This document shows positions 44,358 to 51,919 of a stretch of DNA of 64,000 nucleotides, one piece after another. Under the pieces are notes generated by a model, which had not been told where the DNA came from, made no database searches, and saw only the letters and a list, made by a program, of their open reading frames with translations. Source of the stretch: JAFGMQ01 sp036733345 (GTDB lineage: Bacteria; Desulfobacterota; DSM-4660; Desulfatiglandales; Desulfatiglandaceae); NCBI GenBank assembly GCA_036733345.1, contig DAINAR010000003.1, positions 59,424-123,423 on the forward strand, written 5' to 3'. Within the stretch, counting starts at the first letter, position 1; the number at the start of each line of letters is the position of its first letter. The position numbers and the translations under genes are program-made.

Positions 44358-46001
44358 ATGCCATTACCCAATGAGTTAGTCATCACGGGTTTTCACAGGG
44401 CATGTGAAAAGTATCCTGATAGAACTGCTGTCATATACTTAGGAGAAAAGTTTTCCTATAGCAGGCTGAGTGAACTGATTGACAGGTTTGCCGACGCATT
44501 ATATGACCTGGGGGTCAGGGATAATGATAAGGTTATGATCTATATACCGAATTGCCCCCAGTTCCTTATCGGGTATTTAGGCGCCCAGCAGATCGGGGCC
44601 GTACCGGTTCCTGTTTCTCCAATTTACACTCCCCACGAGATAAGATATCTCATCAACGATGCCGGTGCTGAGACCGTCCTTTGCCAGGATACCAATTTCA
44701 GGTATATCAAAGAAGTCTTTTCCGATACCTGTCTAAAGAGGGCAATAGTCACAAACTATGTTGATCTCATTCCATTGTATAAGCGGGTCTTCGGTTTCCT
44801 GTTTGACAAGGTGCCGAACGGTGTTATTGAAAAGGGTGAAAGTATATTCTCGTTTAAAAGCCTGATCTGCAGGAAGTTCCCAAAGGCCCCGCGAGCGGAT
44901 ATCAACCCCGATGAGCACCTCAGTTATATCCTTTATACAGGAGGGACTACTGGGTTTCCAAAAGGGTGTATTGCCACCCACTCGGGTATGGTATCCTTTG
45001 TAAACGAGATCAGGGACATAGGAAAAGACCATATCCTTGACGGTGAAGAGATTTTCATCATGGTGAACCCTCTTTTTCACCAGTTGGCTCAGGGTATAAT
45101 TCTGGGTATGGTCCTGACCAAAGGGAATACCGCGGTGTTGATGCCCATACCACAAGTGGATGCTATTCTGGATGCCATACGGAGACATAAAGGAACATTA
45201 TTTTTAGGTGCACCAGCCCTTTACAGAATGATCCTGGAAAATGACAGATTGGACCTGTTTGATTTGAGTTCACTGAAGTACTGTTGGAGCGGCGGGGATG
45301 TCTTACCTTTGGAGGTATATAACCGCTGGAAAATGAAGTTTAATCTCCCGATATACCAGGTATATGGCTCGACAGAGGTGGGTTTCACCGCCATGAGCCC
45401 TCTGGACAGGGAGCCCGTTCCCGGCAGTGTCGGCATGCCGCTCCCCTCAAGAAAAACCATGATTGTAGACCCGGAGTCTTTGGAGCCGGTTCCGCCCGGC
45501 ACACCCGGAGAATTGCTGGTAACTTCCGAATTTATCTCCAAGTGCTACTGGAATAAGCCCGAGGAAACCGCGGCCTCGTATGTGGAGATAGAAGGCACTG
45601 TCTGGTATCGAATGAAAGACTATGTCCGGAGGGACAGCGACGGGCAGCTTTTCTATGTGGACAGGAGTGCGGACGTCATAAAACACAAAGGTTACAGAGT
45701 TTCATGCTCTGAAATCGAGGCGATACTCCAGGACAATCCTGCCGTAGTAGGGGCATGTGTGGTAGGGGTCCCAGACACAAATGTGGGTGAACGGATAAAG
45801 GCAATCGTCGTTCTCAAGGAGGACGTGAGGGGAGTAAGTGGAACCGAGTTGACAAAATGGTGCAGAGAAAGGCTTGCATCCTATAAAGTCCCGCAGTATG
45901 TAGAATTCAGGGACATGCTTCCGAAATCCAAGGTGGGAAAACTTCTCAGAAGAGAGATAAGGGATGAGGAACGCCGGCGAACCTCCGAGGGAAAGGGTTG
46001 A
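44358..46001 (+). CDS. Acyl-CoA ligase (AMP-forming)
   Basis: The 547-residue adenylate-forming enzyme has A3 LSYILYTGGTTGFPKGCIATHSG (about 188-210), A5 YQVYGSTEVGFTAM, A7 YRMKDYVRRDSDGQLFYVDRSADVIKHKGYRVSCSEIE and the catalytic lysine in PKSKVGKLLRREI near 528. It activates a carboxylic acid to its CoA ester with ATP. It comes 100 bases after livF in the same orientation, which suggests uptake and activation of the same acid. Fatty, alicyclic or aromatic substrates are all possible. Confidence 0.92.
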   Translation: MPLPNELVITGFHRACEKYPDRTAVIYLGEKFSYSRLSELIDRFADALYDLGVRDNDKVMIYIPNCPQFLIGYLGAQQIGAVPVPVSPIYTPHEIRYLINDAGAETVLCQDTNFRYIKEVFSDTCLKRAIVTNYVDLIPLYKRVFGFLFDKVPNGVIEKGESIFSFKSLICRKFPKAPRADINPDEHLSYILYTGGTTGFPKGCIATHSGMVSFVNEIRDIGKDHILDGEEIFIMVNPLFHQLAQGIILGMVLTKGNTAVLMPIPQVDAILDAIRRHKGTLFLGAPALYRMILENDRLDLFDLSSLKYCWSGGDVLPLEVYNRWKMKFNLPIYQVYGSTEVGFTAMSPLDREPVPGSVGMPLPSRKTMIVDPESLEPVPPGTPGELLVTSEFISKCYWNKPEETAASYVEIEGTVWYRMKDYVRRDSDGQLFYVDRSADVIKHKGYRVSCSEIEAILQDNPAVVGACVVGVPDTNVGERIKAIVVLKEDVRGVSGTELTKWCRERLASYKVPQYVEFRDMLPKSKVGKLLRREIRDEERRRTSEGKG

Positions 46002-46024
46002 TTACTATCTGGGTAGCCAGGTCT

Positions 46025-46105
46025 TTAGACATTGTGAGCATTGGCTGCTACACGCGGATCTGGGACAAAAAAGTCGCCAAGAATACTATAGAAGTAGAAA
46101 CATAG
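46025..46105 (+). pseudogene. Remnant of a second substrate-binding protein gene
   Basis: The open stretch LDIVSIGCYTRIWDKKVAKN matches IDIVSIGCYTPSWDNKFAEN of the binding protein at 39444-40724, and the DNA is nearly identical over ACATTGT-AGCATTGGCTGC and TACACGC. The reading frame ends in TAG and no further homology is clear, so it is a small relic of a paralogue. It lies just after the ligase gene. The 230 bases that follow, up to the IS630-type element, show nothing else. Confidence 0.7.
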
Positions 46106-46335
46106 GAGAAAGGGACAGACGAATAATGCTGCATAGCCCTGAAAAGACCACATTGGGGTAATAGGTCACATAAGTTTATAAGATTCTTATTCTATGAAAA
46201 AACAGGTTGTTATCGTTGAAAATCTCACCCCTATTTCATTGCAAATACTTGGTCGAATACACGAGTTTACTGCCAAAACCTATAATCTTATGTCCCCCTA
46301 TGCCCTTCCTTTTGCACGTAACCTGAAAGTCTTTC

Positions 46336-47552
46336 TAATGTCATGTCAAACTTGATATGTCGTAATATGTAAGGTATAATTTCTTCATAATCACACAAGG
46401 AGACCTGGTTATGAAGAGATACATTGTGACGCTTACCAAAGATGAACGTGAATTTCTGAGGAGTCTCGTGACAAAGGGGAACCATAAATCACAGAAGATT
46501 CTCAACGCATTGATTTTGCTTGATTGCGACTCGGGTGAATTTCAAACAAACCGTTCAACCAATGAAGAAATTGCGCGGGTCCTGAACATAAGCATGAAAA
46601 AGATTGACCGGGTAAAGAAACGGTTTGTTGAAGAAGGATTTGACTACGCGCTCGACAAGCGAAAGGCGGATCGTGTGTATGCCAAAAAGGCAGATGGCGA
46701 TTTTGAAGCCCATTTGGTTGCATTAAGCTGCAGTGACCCACCGGAAGGTTTTTCCCGGTGGTCTTTACGGTTACTGGCAGATAAAGCAGTCGAGCTTAAC
46801 TATATTGACAGTATTTCTCATGAAGCGGTTCGACGCATTTTAAAAAAAACGAGCTCAAGCCGTGGCGGCAGAAAGGATGGGTAATCCCGCCGGAGCACAC
46901 TGGCAGTTTTGTCGCCCATATGGAAAAGGTTCTCGATGTTTACAAGCGCCCCTATGATCGACGCAATCCTGTCGTATGCATGGACGAATCGCCGAAGCAG
47001 TTAATCGGGGAAACACGATGTCCTCTTCCGGCATCACCGGGACAGCCGGTGCGCCATGATTATGAGTATCGTCGTTGTGGCACATGTAATATTTATCTTG
47101 CGTGCGAACCCCTGGCAGGTACACGCATATTGACAATCACCGAAAGAAAAACAAATGTGATTGGGCGTTCTTTTTGGAAGAACTGGCCGGACACTACAAA
47201 GATGCCGAGAAAATAACGTTGGTGATGGATAATCTTAATACGCATGAACCCGGCGCTCTGTATGAAATCTTCCCGCCTGAGGCGGCAAAAGCATTATGGG
47301 ATCGTTTCGATTTTGTGTATACCCCGAAACATGGAAGCTGGTTGAATATGGCCGAAATAGAATTGAATGTGCTCACCGGGCAATGTCTGAATAGGAGAAT
47401 CGACGATATAAATGTCGTCAGAAAAGAAGTGCGGACATGGCAAACATTCAGGAACAACAAAGATGCCAAGGTGAATTGGCAGTTTACTACCAAAGATGCC
47501 CGGATAAAACTATCACGTCTCTACCCGACACTCGAGAGTTGTCGTGACACTA
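46336..47552 (+). mobile_element. IS630-family insertion sequence (about 1.2 kb, degenerate)
   Basis: The ends are imperfect inverted repeats starting with the TA target: TAATGTCATGTCAAACTTGA at 46336 and, on the other strand from 47552, TAGTGTCACGACAACTCTCG. About 13 of the 20 positions agree. The size and TA ends fit IS630/Tc1-mariner elements. It truncates a 3-hydroxyacyl-CoA dehydrogenase-like gene whose 5' end remains at 47553-47748. Exact ends need comparison with an intact copy. Confidence 0.7.
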
Positions 47553-47560
47553 GTGCCTTT
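46411..47560 (+). pseudogene. IS630-family transposase, frameshifted
   Basis: Frame 1 (46411-46860) gives the helix-turn-helix half (VTLTKDEREFLRSLVTKGNHKSQKILNALILLD, NRSTNEEIARVLNISMKKIDRVKKRF). At an A8 run near 46845 the sense moves -1 (KNELKPWRQKGWVIPPEH), giving the catalytic half with VVCMDESPKQLI (first Asp). The frame shifts again near 47155, after which KCDWAFFLEEL, MDNLNTHEPGALYEIF (second Asp) and HGSWLNMAEIELNVL (Glu) follow. The A-run shift could be programmed frameshifting. The second, lacking a slippery run, is a true lesion. The DDE residues survive but the element is probably dead. Confidence 0.82.
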
Positions 47561-47748
47561 TTGAGCGGTTTTTCCACTACGTCAACGAGATACAGTTTTA
47601 CGTCCGGCATAGCGCTTTTAAGTTAATAGCCGATGTCAGGCCCTATGGTACCCGCTCCGATCGTGGCCACCTGTTTCGGAAGAGGGTGGTTTGGTCTTAT
47701 AAGTAAGGGGTCTTTTGATGATACGTACAAGTTTTGTTTCTGATTCAT
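47553..47748 (-). pseudogene. Truncated 3-hydroxyacyl-CoA dehydrogenase paralogue (5' end)
   Basis: Starting at ATG 47748 after GGAGGAGAT, the frame reads NQKQNLYVSSKDPLLIRPNH, PLPKQVATIGAGTIGPDIGY, then TAA in place of the next Tyr codon, then LKSAMPDVKLYLVDVVEKPL. This matches the N terminus of the fusion protein at 36517-38541 almost residue for residue. The rest of the gene is gone and the IS630-type element begins at once. It carries both a nonsense codon and an insertion truncation. Confidence 0.85.
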
Positions 47749-47850
47749 AATCTCCTCCCTAAAAGCTGATCCGTTACGGGGGCATACGGGCGCAAGTGTA
47801 AAAACCATGAAATGAAAGTACTTTATTCAATTATTCCTTGACTATAGACC

Positions 47851-47865
47851 TGTATACTGTATACA
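47851..47865. promoter_or_regulatory. Palindromic operator O2
   Basis: TGTATACTGTATACA is a perfect inverted repeat of TGTATAC about one base. On the minus strand TTTACA and TATACA are spaced 16 bases and overlap the palindrome, facing the truncated dehydrogenase gene. On the plus strand TTGACT-16-TATACA is also possible. Confidence 0.75.
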
Positions 47866-47967
47866 TTGTTTTTGTAAAGGCAAATGTTGCTGACATAAAG
47901 CGAAGAAATAAATTCACATATCGAATTTTTAAAGACAGAATAAAGAATGACGGCCTGTAAAAAAATC

Positions 47968-47997
47968 TTGACAATTAATTATTGTATACAGTATACA
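47968..47997 (+). promoter_or_regulatory. Promoter of the OYE-Hdr operon with operator O3
   Basis: TTGACA (47968-47973) is followed after 18 bases by TATACA (47992-47997). The palindrome TGTATACAGTATACA (47983-47997) covers the spacer end and the -10 box. It is identical to O2 apart from the central base. It points to the operon starting at 48182, leaving a leader of about 180 bases. The arrangement suits repression that is relieved by a pathway metabolite. Confidence 0.75.
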
Positions 47998-48181
47998 TTG
48001 TTCTGCGTAGATTAGAACCGAAAATAGTCAGAGATAAGATAACCGTCTGAAAATAAAAGTATTAGCTATTTTGAAAAATGGATTAAAGGTGTAAAGGGGC
48101 GATTTTAGATTAGTCACTGGTGGCTTTTTTTTGAGCTGCAAACATTTTTTTCACATAATTGATGAAAAGGAGGGTTTATAG

Positions 48182-50173
48182 ATGGCCAAGGTGTTATTTG
48201 AATGGGATTATTCATCATACCCGGGGGCAAAAGCGTACCCTAATCTATTCCAACCGATTCAGATAGGCAATCTCATCGTTCCGAATCGGATAAAGTATGC
48301 AGCCACTGAGGATAATCTAAATGATCATAACGGCTTTATCACTGATGCTGATGTGGCCTATATGGGATCACGGGCTAAAGGTGTGGTTGGAGGCCTCTGT
48401 TTTATGCAGGGCGTGTATATGGATGAAAAAAGACAGGGCCAGGGTTATGTTGGCCAGGCCGCATGCTGGGACGATAAGTACGTACCGGGCCTGAAAAGGA
48501 TCGCTGATGCTATCCACGGAGAAAGGGCTATTGCAGGCTTTCAGCTTATGGATTGCGGACGTGTTGGTGCGGTTGAAGTTGATTCAGGACATGCTCCTTC
48601 CACTGTTCCGCAGCGTCTGAGGATCTTCAAGCCAATGTTTGAGATGACCAATCAGGAAGTAAAGGAGATGGTAAAGCAGCATGTTGATTCCGCAAGAAGG
48701 GGTATTGAAGCGGGCTTTGACATCATAGAGATATCAGGAATTGTGGGATATCTGATTTCAAATTTTCTGTCAAGCTACACAAACCGGAGAACAGATGAAT
48801 ATGGCGGAGATATAAGGGGAAGATGCCAGGCCATGGTAGAGATTATCCAGGGAGTAAAAGAGGTATGCGGCCCTGATATCCCGGTAGGCATCAGGCTGTG
48901 TTCGGATGAGCTTCTGGATGATGTAAAGGGAAATACTCCTGACGAATCAATGATGACATACAAAATTGCAGAGGAGGCAGGAGCTGATTACATAAGCTGT
49001 ACACTTGGATGGCAGGAATCAATATACCCGGTGATAAGCAGGGATATTCCGCAGGGGAACTGGCTGCATCTCGCAAAAAGGGCAAAAGAAAACGTAAAGA
49101 TACCCATACAGATGGCATACAGACTTTTTACACCGGATAAACCAAATAAGGCAATTGGCGACGGCGAACTTGATATGTGGGAGATGTGCCGTTCAATGAT
49201 TGCTGATCCTCAAATGCCCAAGAAGGTACTGGAAGGAAGGGAGGATGAGATAAGGCATTGTGTGGCGTGCAATCTGTGCCTTGCAAGGCTGTTCCGTGAT
49301 GCGCCGATGACCTGCTACATAAATCCTCTGTGTGCGCACGAACACGATGAAAGGTATTATCCCCAGCAGGTTCAGGAAAGTGACAAAAAGGAAGTGATGA
49401 TAGTGGGTGGAGGTCCGGCAGGGCTGGAGTGTGCATATGTTGCTGCGAAAAGGGGGCATGAGGTTCACGTATACGAAAAGAGAGATGAGCTTGGAGGTAC
49501 CATTCTGGAGGCCTCTCGCGCACCTTATGGTGATGAAGAGCTTATGACCTGCCCGAGATATCAGAAAAGGATGTGTGAACTTGCTGGAGTTAACTTTCAT
49601 CTTGGTACCGAGGTGACTGATGAGCTTATACAGGATGTCCTTCCGGATACCGTTGTCATTGCTACAGGTCCGGTTTATTCAGAAATTAAAGCAAAAGGCG
49701 GTGACAGTAAAAACGTGGTTAATGTCCTTGATGTCCTGAGCGGCAAGGTAACTGTTGGCGAAAATGTGGTAATCTGGGGTAACAGAAAACCCGGGATAGG
49801 TGCTGCACTTTTTCTGGCAAAACAGGGTAAAAAAGTGACCATTATCGGTAAGGAAAAGAGCGCCGGATTCGATATCAATCCTTCATTCAAGTGGAGATAC
49901 ATGATTTATATGAAGCAGAGCGGCGTTACGGCGTATAACGACTGCGATATCGAGGAAATCAATGATGGTGAAATCATAGTAAAAACCTACGATGGATACC
50001 GACTGCCGGTAAAATGCGATACCATAGTAATTTCTGAGCGTGAGGCGAACGAAAGCCTGAAGAGCATTGTTCAGGAAGAAGGTATTGAATTTTTTGTTAT
50101 CGGAGATGCGCTGGTCCCGAGGAATTTGTCGAGTGCGGTGCATGACGGATATCGAATCGGTCTTAGGATCTAA
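48182..50173 (+). CDS. 2,4-dienoyl-CoA reductase-like FMN/FAD/[4Fe-4S] oxidoreductase (atypical OYE)
   Basis: The 663-residue protein has an OYE TIM barrel (about 20-345), a four-Cys cluster CVACNLC...TCYINPLC near 359-380 and a C-terminal FAD/NAD(P) domain (VMIVGGGPAGLECAYVAAKRG near 406). The layout is that of bacterial 2,4-dienoyl-CoA reductase and trimethylamine dehydrogenase. Two active-site motifs are changed. The usual QxxHxGR reads QLMDCGR, and HGAHGYL reads SGIVGYL, so both substrate-binding histidines are missing. FMN binding (NRRTDEYGG, QMAYRLF) is kept. It leads the operon behind a palindromic operator. The substrate is probably an acyl-CoA, but this is inferred from context. Confidence 0.88.
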   Translation: MAKVLFEWDYSSYPGAKAYPNLFQPIQIGNLIVPNRIKYAATEDNLNDHNGFITDADVAYMGSRAKGVVGGLCFMQGVYMDEKRQGQGYVGQAACWDDKYVPGLKRIADAIHGERAIAGFQLMDCGRVGAVEVDSGHAPSTVPQRLRIFKPMFEMTNQEVKEMVKQHVDSARRGIEAGFDIIEISGIVGYLISNFLSSYTNRRTDEYGGDIRGRCQAMVEIIQGVKEVCGPDIPVGIRLCSDELLDDVKGNTPDESMMTYKIAEEAGADYISCTLGWQESIYPVISRDIPQGNWLHLAKRAKENVKIPIQMAYRLFTPDKPNKAIGDGELDMWEMCRSMIADPQMPKKVLEGREDEIRHCVACNLCLARLFRDAPMTCYINPLCAHEHDERYYPQQVQESDKKEVMIVGGGPAGLECAYVAAKRGHEVHVYEKRDELGGTILEASRAPYGDEELMTCPRYQKRMCELAGVNFHLGTEVTDELIQDVLPDTVVIATGPVYSEIKAKGGDSKNVVNVLDVLSGKVTVGENVVIWGNRKPGIGAALFLAKQGKKVTIIGKEKSAGFDINPSFKWRYMIYMKQSGVTAYNDCDIEEINDGEIIVKTYDGYRLPVKCDTIVISEREANESLKSIVQEEGIEFFVIGDALVPRNLSSAVHDGYRIGLRI

Positions 50174-50187
50174 GGAGGAGGTCAAAA

Positions 50188-50715
50188 ATGCCAGTTAATG
50201 CTGAAAAAGAGATAAGTAACTTATGGAGGACTCTACATGGCGCACAGTCTGAAATCTGTAATACCTTCTACAGGTGGAGGGATGTTGCAATTGAGTTTGC
50301 CGGTCCCGGAGTCGAGCCGCTTGATGTTGCCCTGAAGGCATCTGAAATGATGGGTAAGGATATAGGAAAAAATCTCCTGCCTCGTCTGAACTGGTTGAAA
50401 GGAGAAGAGGGTTTTTTATTGAACCTGGGAAAGGCAATAGCCGGGATCTGGAATACCGAGGGTGGAATTGCTTTTGCCGAAAAAGGTGAAAACCCAGGAG
50501 AGGTATTCATAAAATGCACCAGATGTCCCTGGCCAAGCGCTGCTAAACAATTCGGCGTACCCATGGAAGAGGTTGCCCTGAGCAGAGAGAGGCTTTTTCA
50601 GACAATTCTTGAGGATGTTAATGTCTTTTTTAACATCAATCTTAAGATTGAAATGCTTAAGGCCATCCCCAGAGGTGAGGGCTTGTATTTGTTTAAACTT
50701 TATAAAGCGAACTAA
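50188..50715 (+). CDS. Unknown protein, L-2-amino-thiazoline-4-carboxylate hydrolase-like
   Basis: The 175-residue soluble protein has a helical N-terminal half (ISNLWRTLHGAQSEICNTFYRWRD, LDVALKASEMMGKDIG) and a C-terminal part with FIKCTRCPWPSAAKQFGV and LKIEMLKAIPRGEGLYLFKLYK. The CTRCPW site and the final strand recall the ATC-hydrolase-like family, whose members often sit in anaerobic acyl-CoA operons. The similarity is partial, so the function stays open. GGAGGAGG precedes the ATG, 14 bases after the OYE gene. It might be a cysteine-ligand or CoA-ester-binding subunit. Confidence 0.6.
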   Translation: MPVNAEKEISNLWRTLHGAQSEICNTFYRWRDVAIEFAGPGVEPLDVALKASEMMGKDIGKNLLPRLNWLKGEEGFLLNLGKAIAGIWNTEGGIAFAEKGENPGEVFIKCTRCPWPSAAKQFGVPMEEVALSRERLFQTILEDVNVFFNINLKIEMLKAIPRGEGLYLFKLYKAN

Positions 50716-50731
50716 ATAAAGGGAGTTAAAG

Positions 50732-50938
50732 ATGGCTGCTCAGATAGATCCAGAAAAATGTACAATGTGTGGAGGAGATATTCAGCCTCTGTGTGTTGAG
50801 GCTTGCCCTGATTTGGCAATACGGGTGCAGGACGGCAGAGTTGTAGTTACAGAATTTATCTGTGAAGACTGCAATGAATGCGGGTGTGTCTGTCCCGATC
50901 GTGCGATAAGTGTACCCCTTGAAAAAGTAACCTTCTAA
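50732..50938 (+). CDS. Small ferredoxin-like [4Fe-4S] protein
   Basis: The 68-residue protein has two Cys groups. The first, CTMCGG then CVEACPDLAI, has an expanded CxxC-x7-CxxxCP spacing. The second, CEDCNECGCVCPDRAI, has five cysteines in a dense array. The spacing differs from a plain 2x[4Fe-4S] ferredoxin, which may tune potential. It is third in the operon, 16 bases after the unknown 175-residue gene, and likely passes electrons between the reductase and the Hdr-like subunits. Confidence 0.85.
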   Translation: MAAQIDPEKCTMCGGDIQPLCVEACPDLAIRVQDGRVVVTEFICEDCNECGCVCPDRAISVPLEKVTF

Positions 50939-51057
50939 CTCTTTGGCGGTTGGAGATTGGATGCCTGCTATATCAGTTTGTGGCCTGAATGGTCTCGGGC
51001 TTATTCTGATGTGGACGGCACCAATCGACAATCGTCAACAGAACCATGGAGATGAAC

Positions 51058-51495
51058 ATGAAAGTAAACAAGATAGATCATATATGTATTGCTGTAAAAA
51101 ATCTTGAGAATGCCAGGAAGATCTGGGAACCCCTGCTGGGTAAAACAGGTCCTGATGATGCCTATATCGATGAACCTGAAAAGATTAATGTGGCGAGATA
51201 CTGGATTGGAGAAATTGGTTTTGAATTAATGGAGTCGACCACTCCGGACGGAGATGTTGCAAAGTATATCGAAAAAAACGGCGAAGGTGTGATGATCATC
51301 AGCTTTAATGTTGACAGCACAAGAGAGGCCGTAAATGAATTGAAGTCAAAGGATTATCCCTTCATACCGGATTCAAGAGGTGAGACTGCGAGACCATTCC
51401 GGGATTGCGAGTTTGCCTTTATACATCCAAAGAAGCTGAATAGTGTCCTGACAGAAATAATTGACTACAAATGGGAAGAATTTAAGAACAGGTAA
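51058..51495 (+). CDS. VOC-family protein (methylmalonyl-CoA epimerase-like)
   Basis: The start at 51058 follows GGAGATGAAC; an in-frame ATG lies 12 bases earlier. The roughly 145-residue protein has two VOC modules: KIDHICIAVKNLENARKIWEPLLG (metal-ligand His in DHI), FELMESTTPDGDVAKYIEKNGEGVMIISFNV, and FAFIHPKKLNSVLTEII (second metal region). The pattern is closest to methylmalonyl-CoA epimerases, which bind acyl-CoA. In this operon it may act on a CoA ester or only bind one. Confidence 0.85.
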   Translation: MKVNKIDHICIAVKNLENARKIWEPLLGKTGPDDAYIDEPEKINVARYWIGEIGFELMESTTPDGDVAKYIEKNGEGVMIISFNVDSTREAVNELKSKDYPFIPDSRGETARPFRDCEFAFIHPKKLNSVLTEIIDYKWEEFKNR

Positions 51496-51623
51496 TGTGC
51501 TGGAAGTTGAGTGGCAAACAGGTATTTGATGTTTGCAGTTGCTCTGTCCCGGTGCCACTCAACTCAATAAATAATATCATACTTGCAGGGCCTTAAAGTA
51601 TTCTGATAGCTGTGGCATGTTCC

Positions 51624-51833
51624 ATGGGAAAAAAATTCAAGACTTTTGAAATATATCTGGTGCATGTTGATCCGGATAAATGTGACGGGTGTGAAGAATG
51701 CGTAAAATTCTGTCCTGTCGATGTCTTTGATATGTCCCAAAAAGCCTATCCTGTCAGGCCTCAGAACTGTCTGGGGTGTGGCACCTGCGTTGCCGTTTGT
51801 AAATCCAGGGCTATTATAATTACTGAAATTTGA
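51624..51833 (+). CDS. 2x[4Fe-4S] ferredoxin
   Basis: The start is taken at 51624; a GTG at 51612 is also in frame and neither has a strong ribosome site. The 69-residue protein has clusters CDGCEECVKFCPVDVF and CLGCGTCVAVCKSRAI, classic CxxCxxCxxxCP except that the last cluster ends CK. It comes directly before the HdrA-like gene and probably docks on it as donor or acceptor. Confidence 0.85.
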   Translation: MGKKFKTFEIYLVHVDPDKCDGCEECVKFCPVDVFDMSQKAYPVRPQNCLGCGTCVAVCKSRAIIITEI

Positions 51834-51919
51834 TTGGAAAAATGAAGTATTGGCTGCCTGTCCAGTTAAATCAGGCGGATCTTTGACTTTCCGAATTCCG
51901 TCATTATCGAGGTAAGTCT

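Noticed and set aside
45964..46161. ORF of 65 codons after the ligase
   Set aside because: It is out of frame with the binding-protein relic that explains the same DNA and has no ribosome site.
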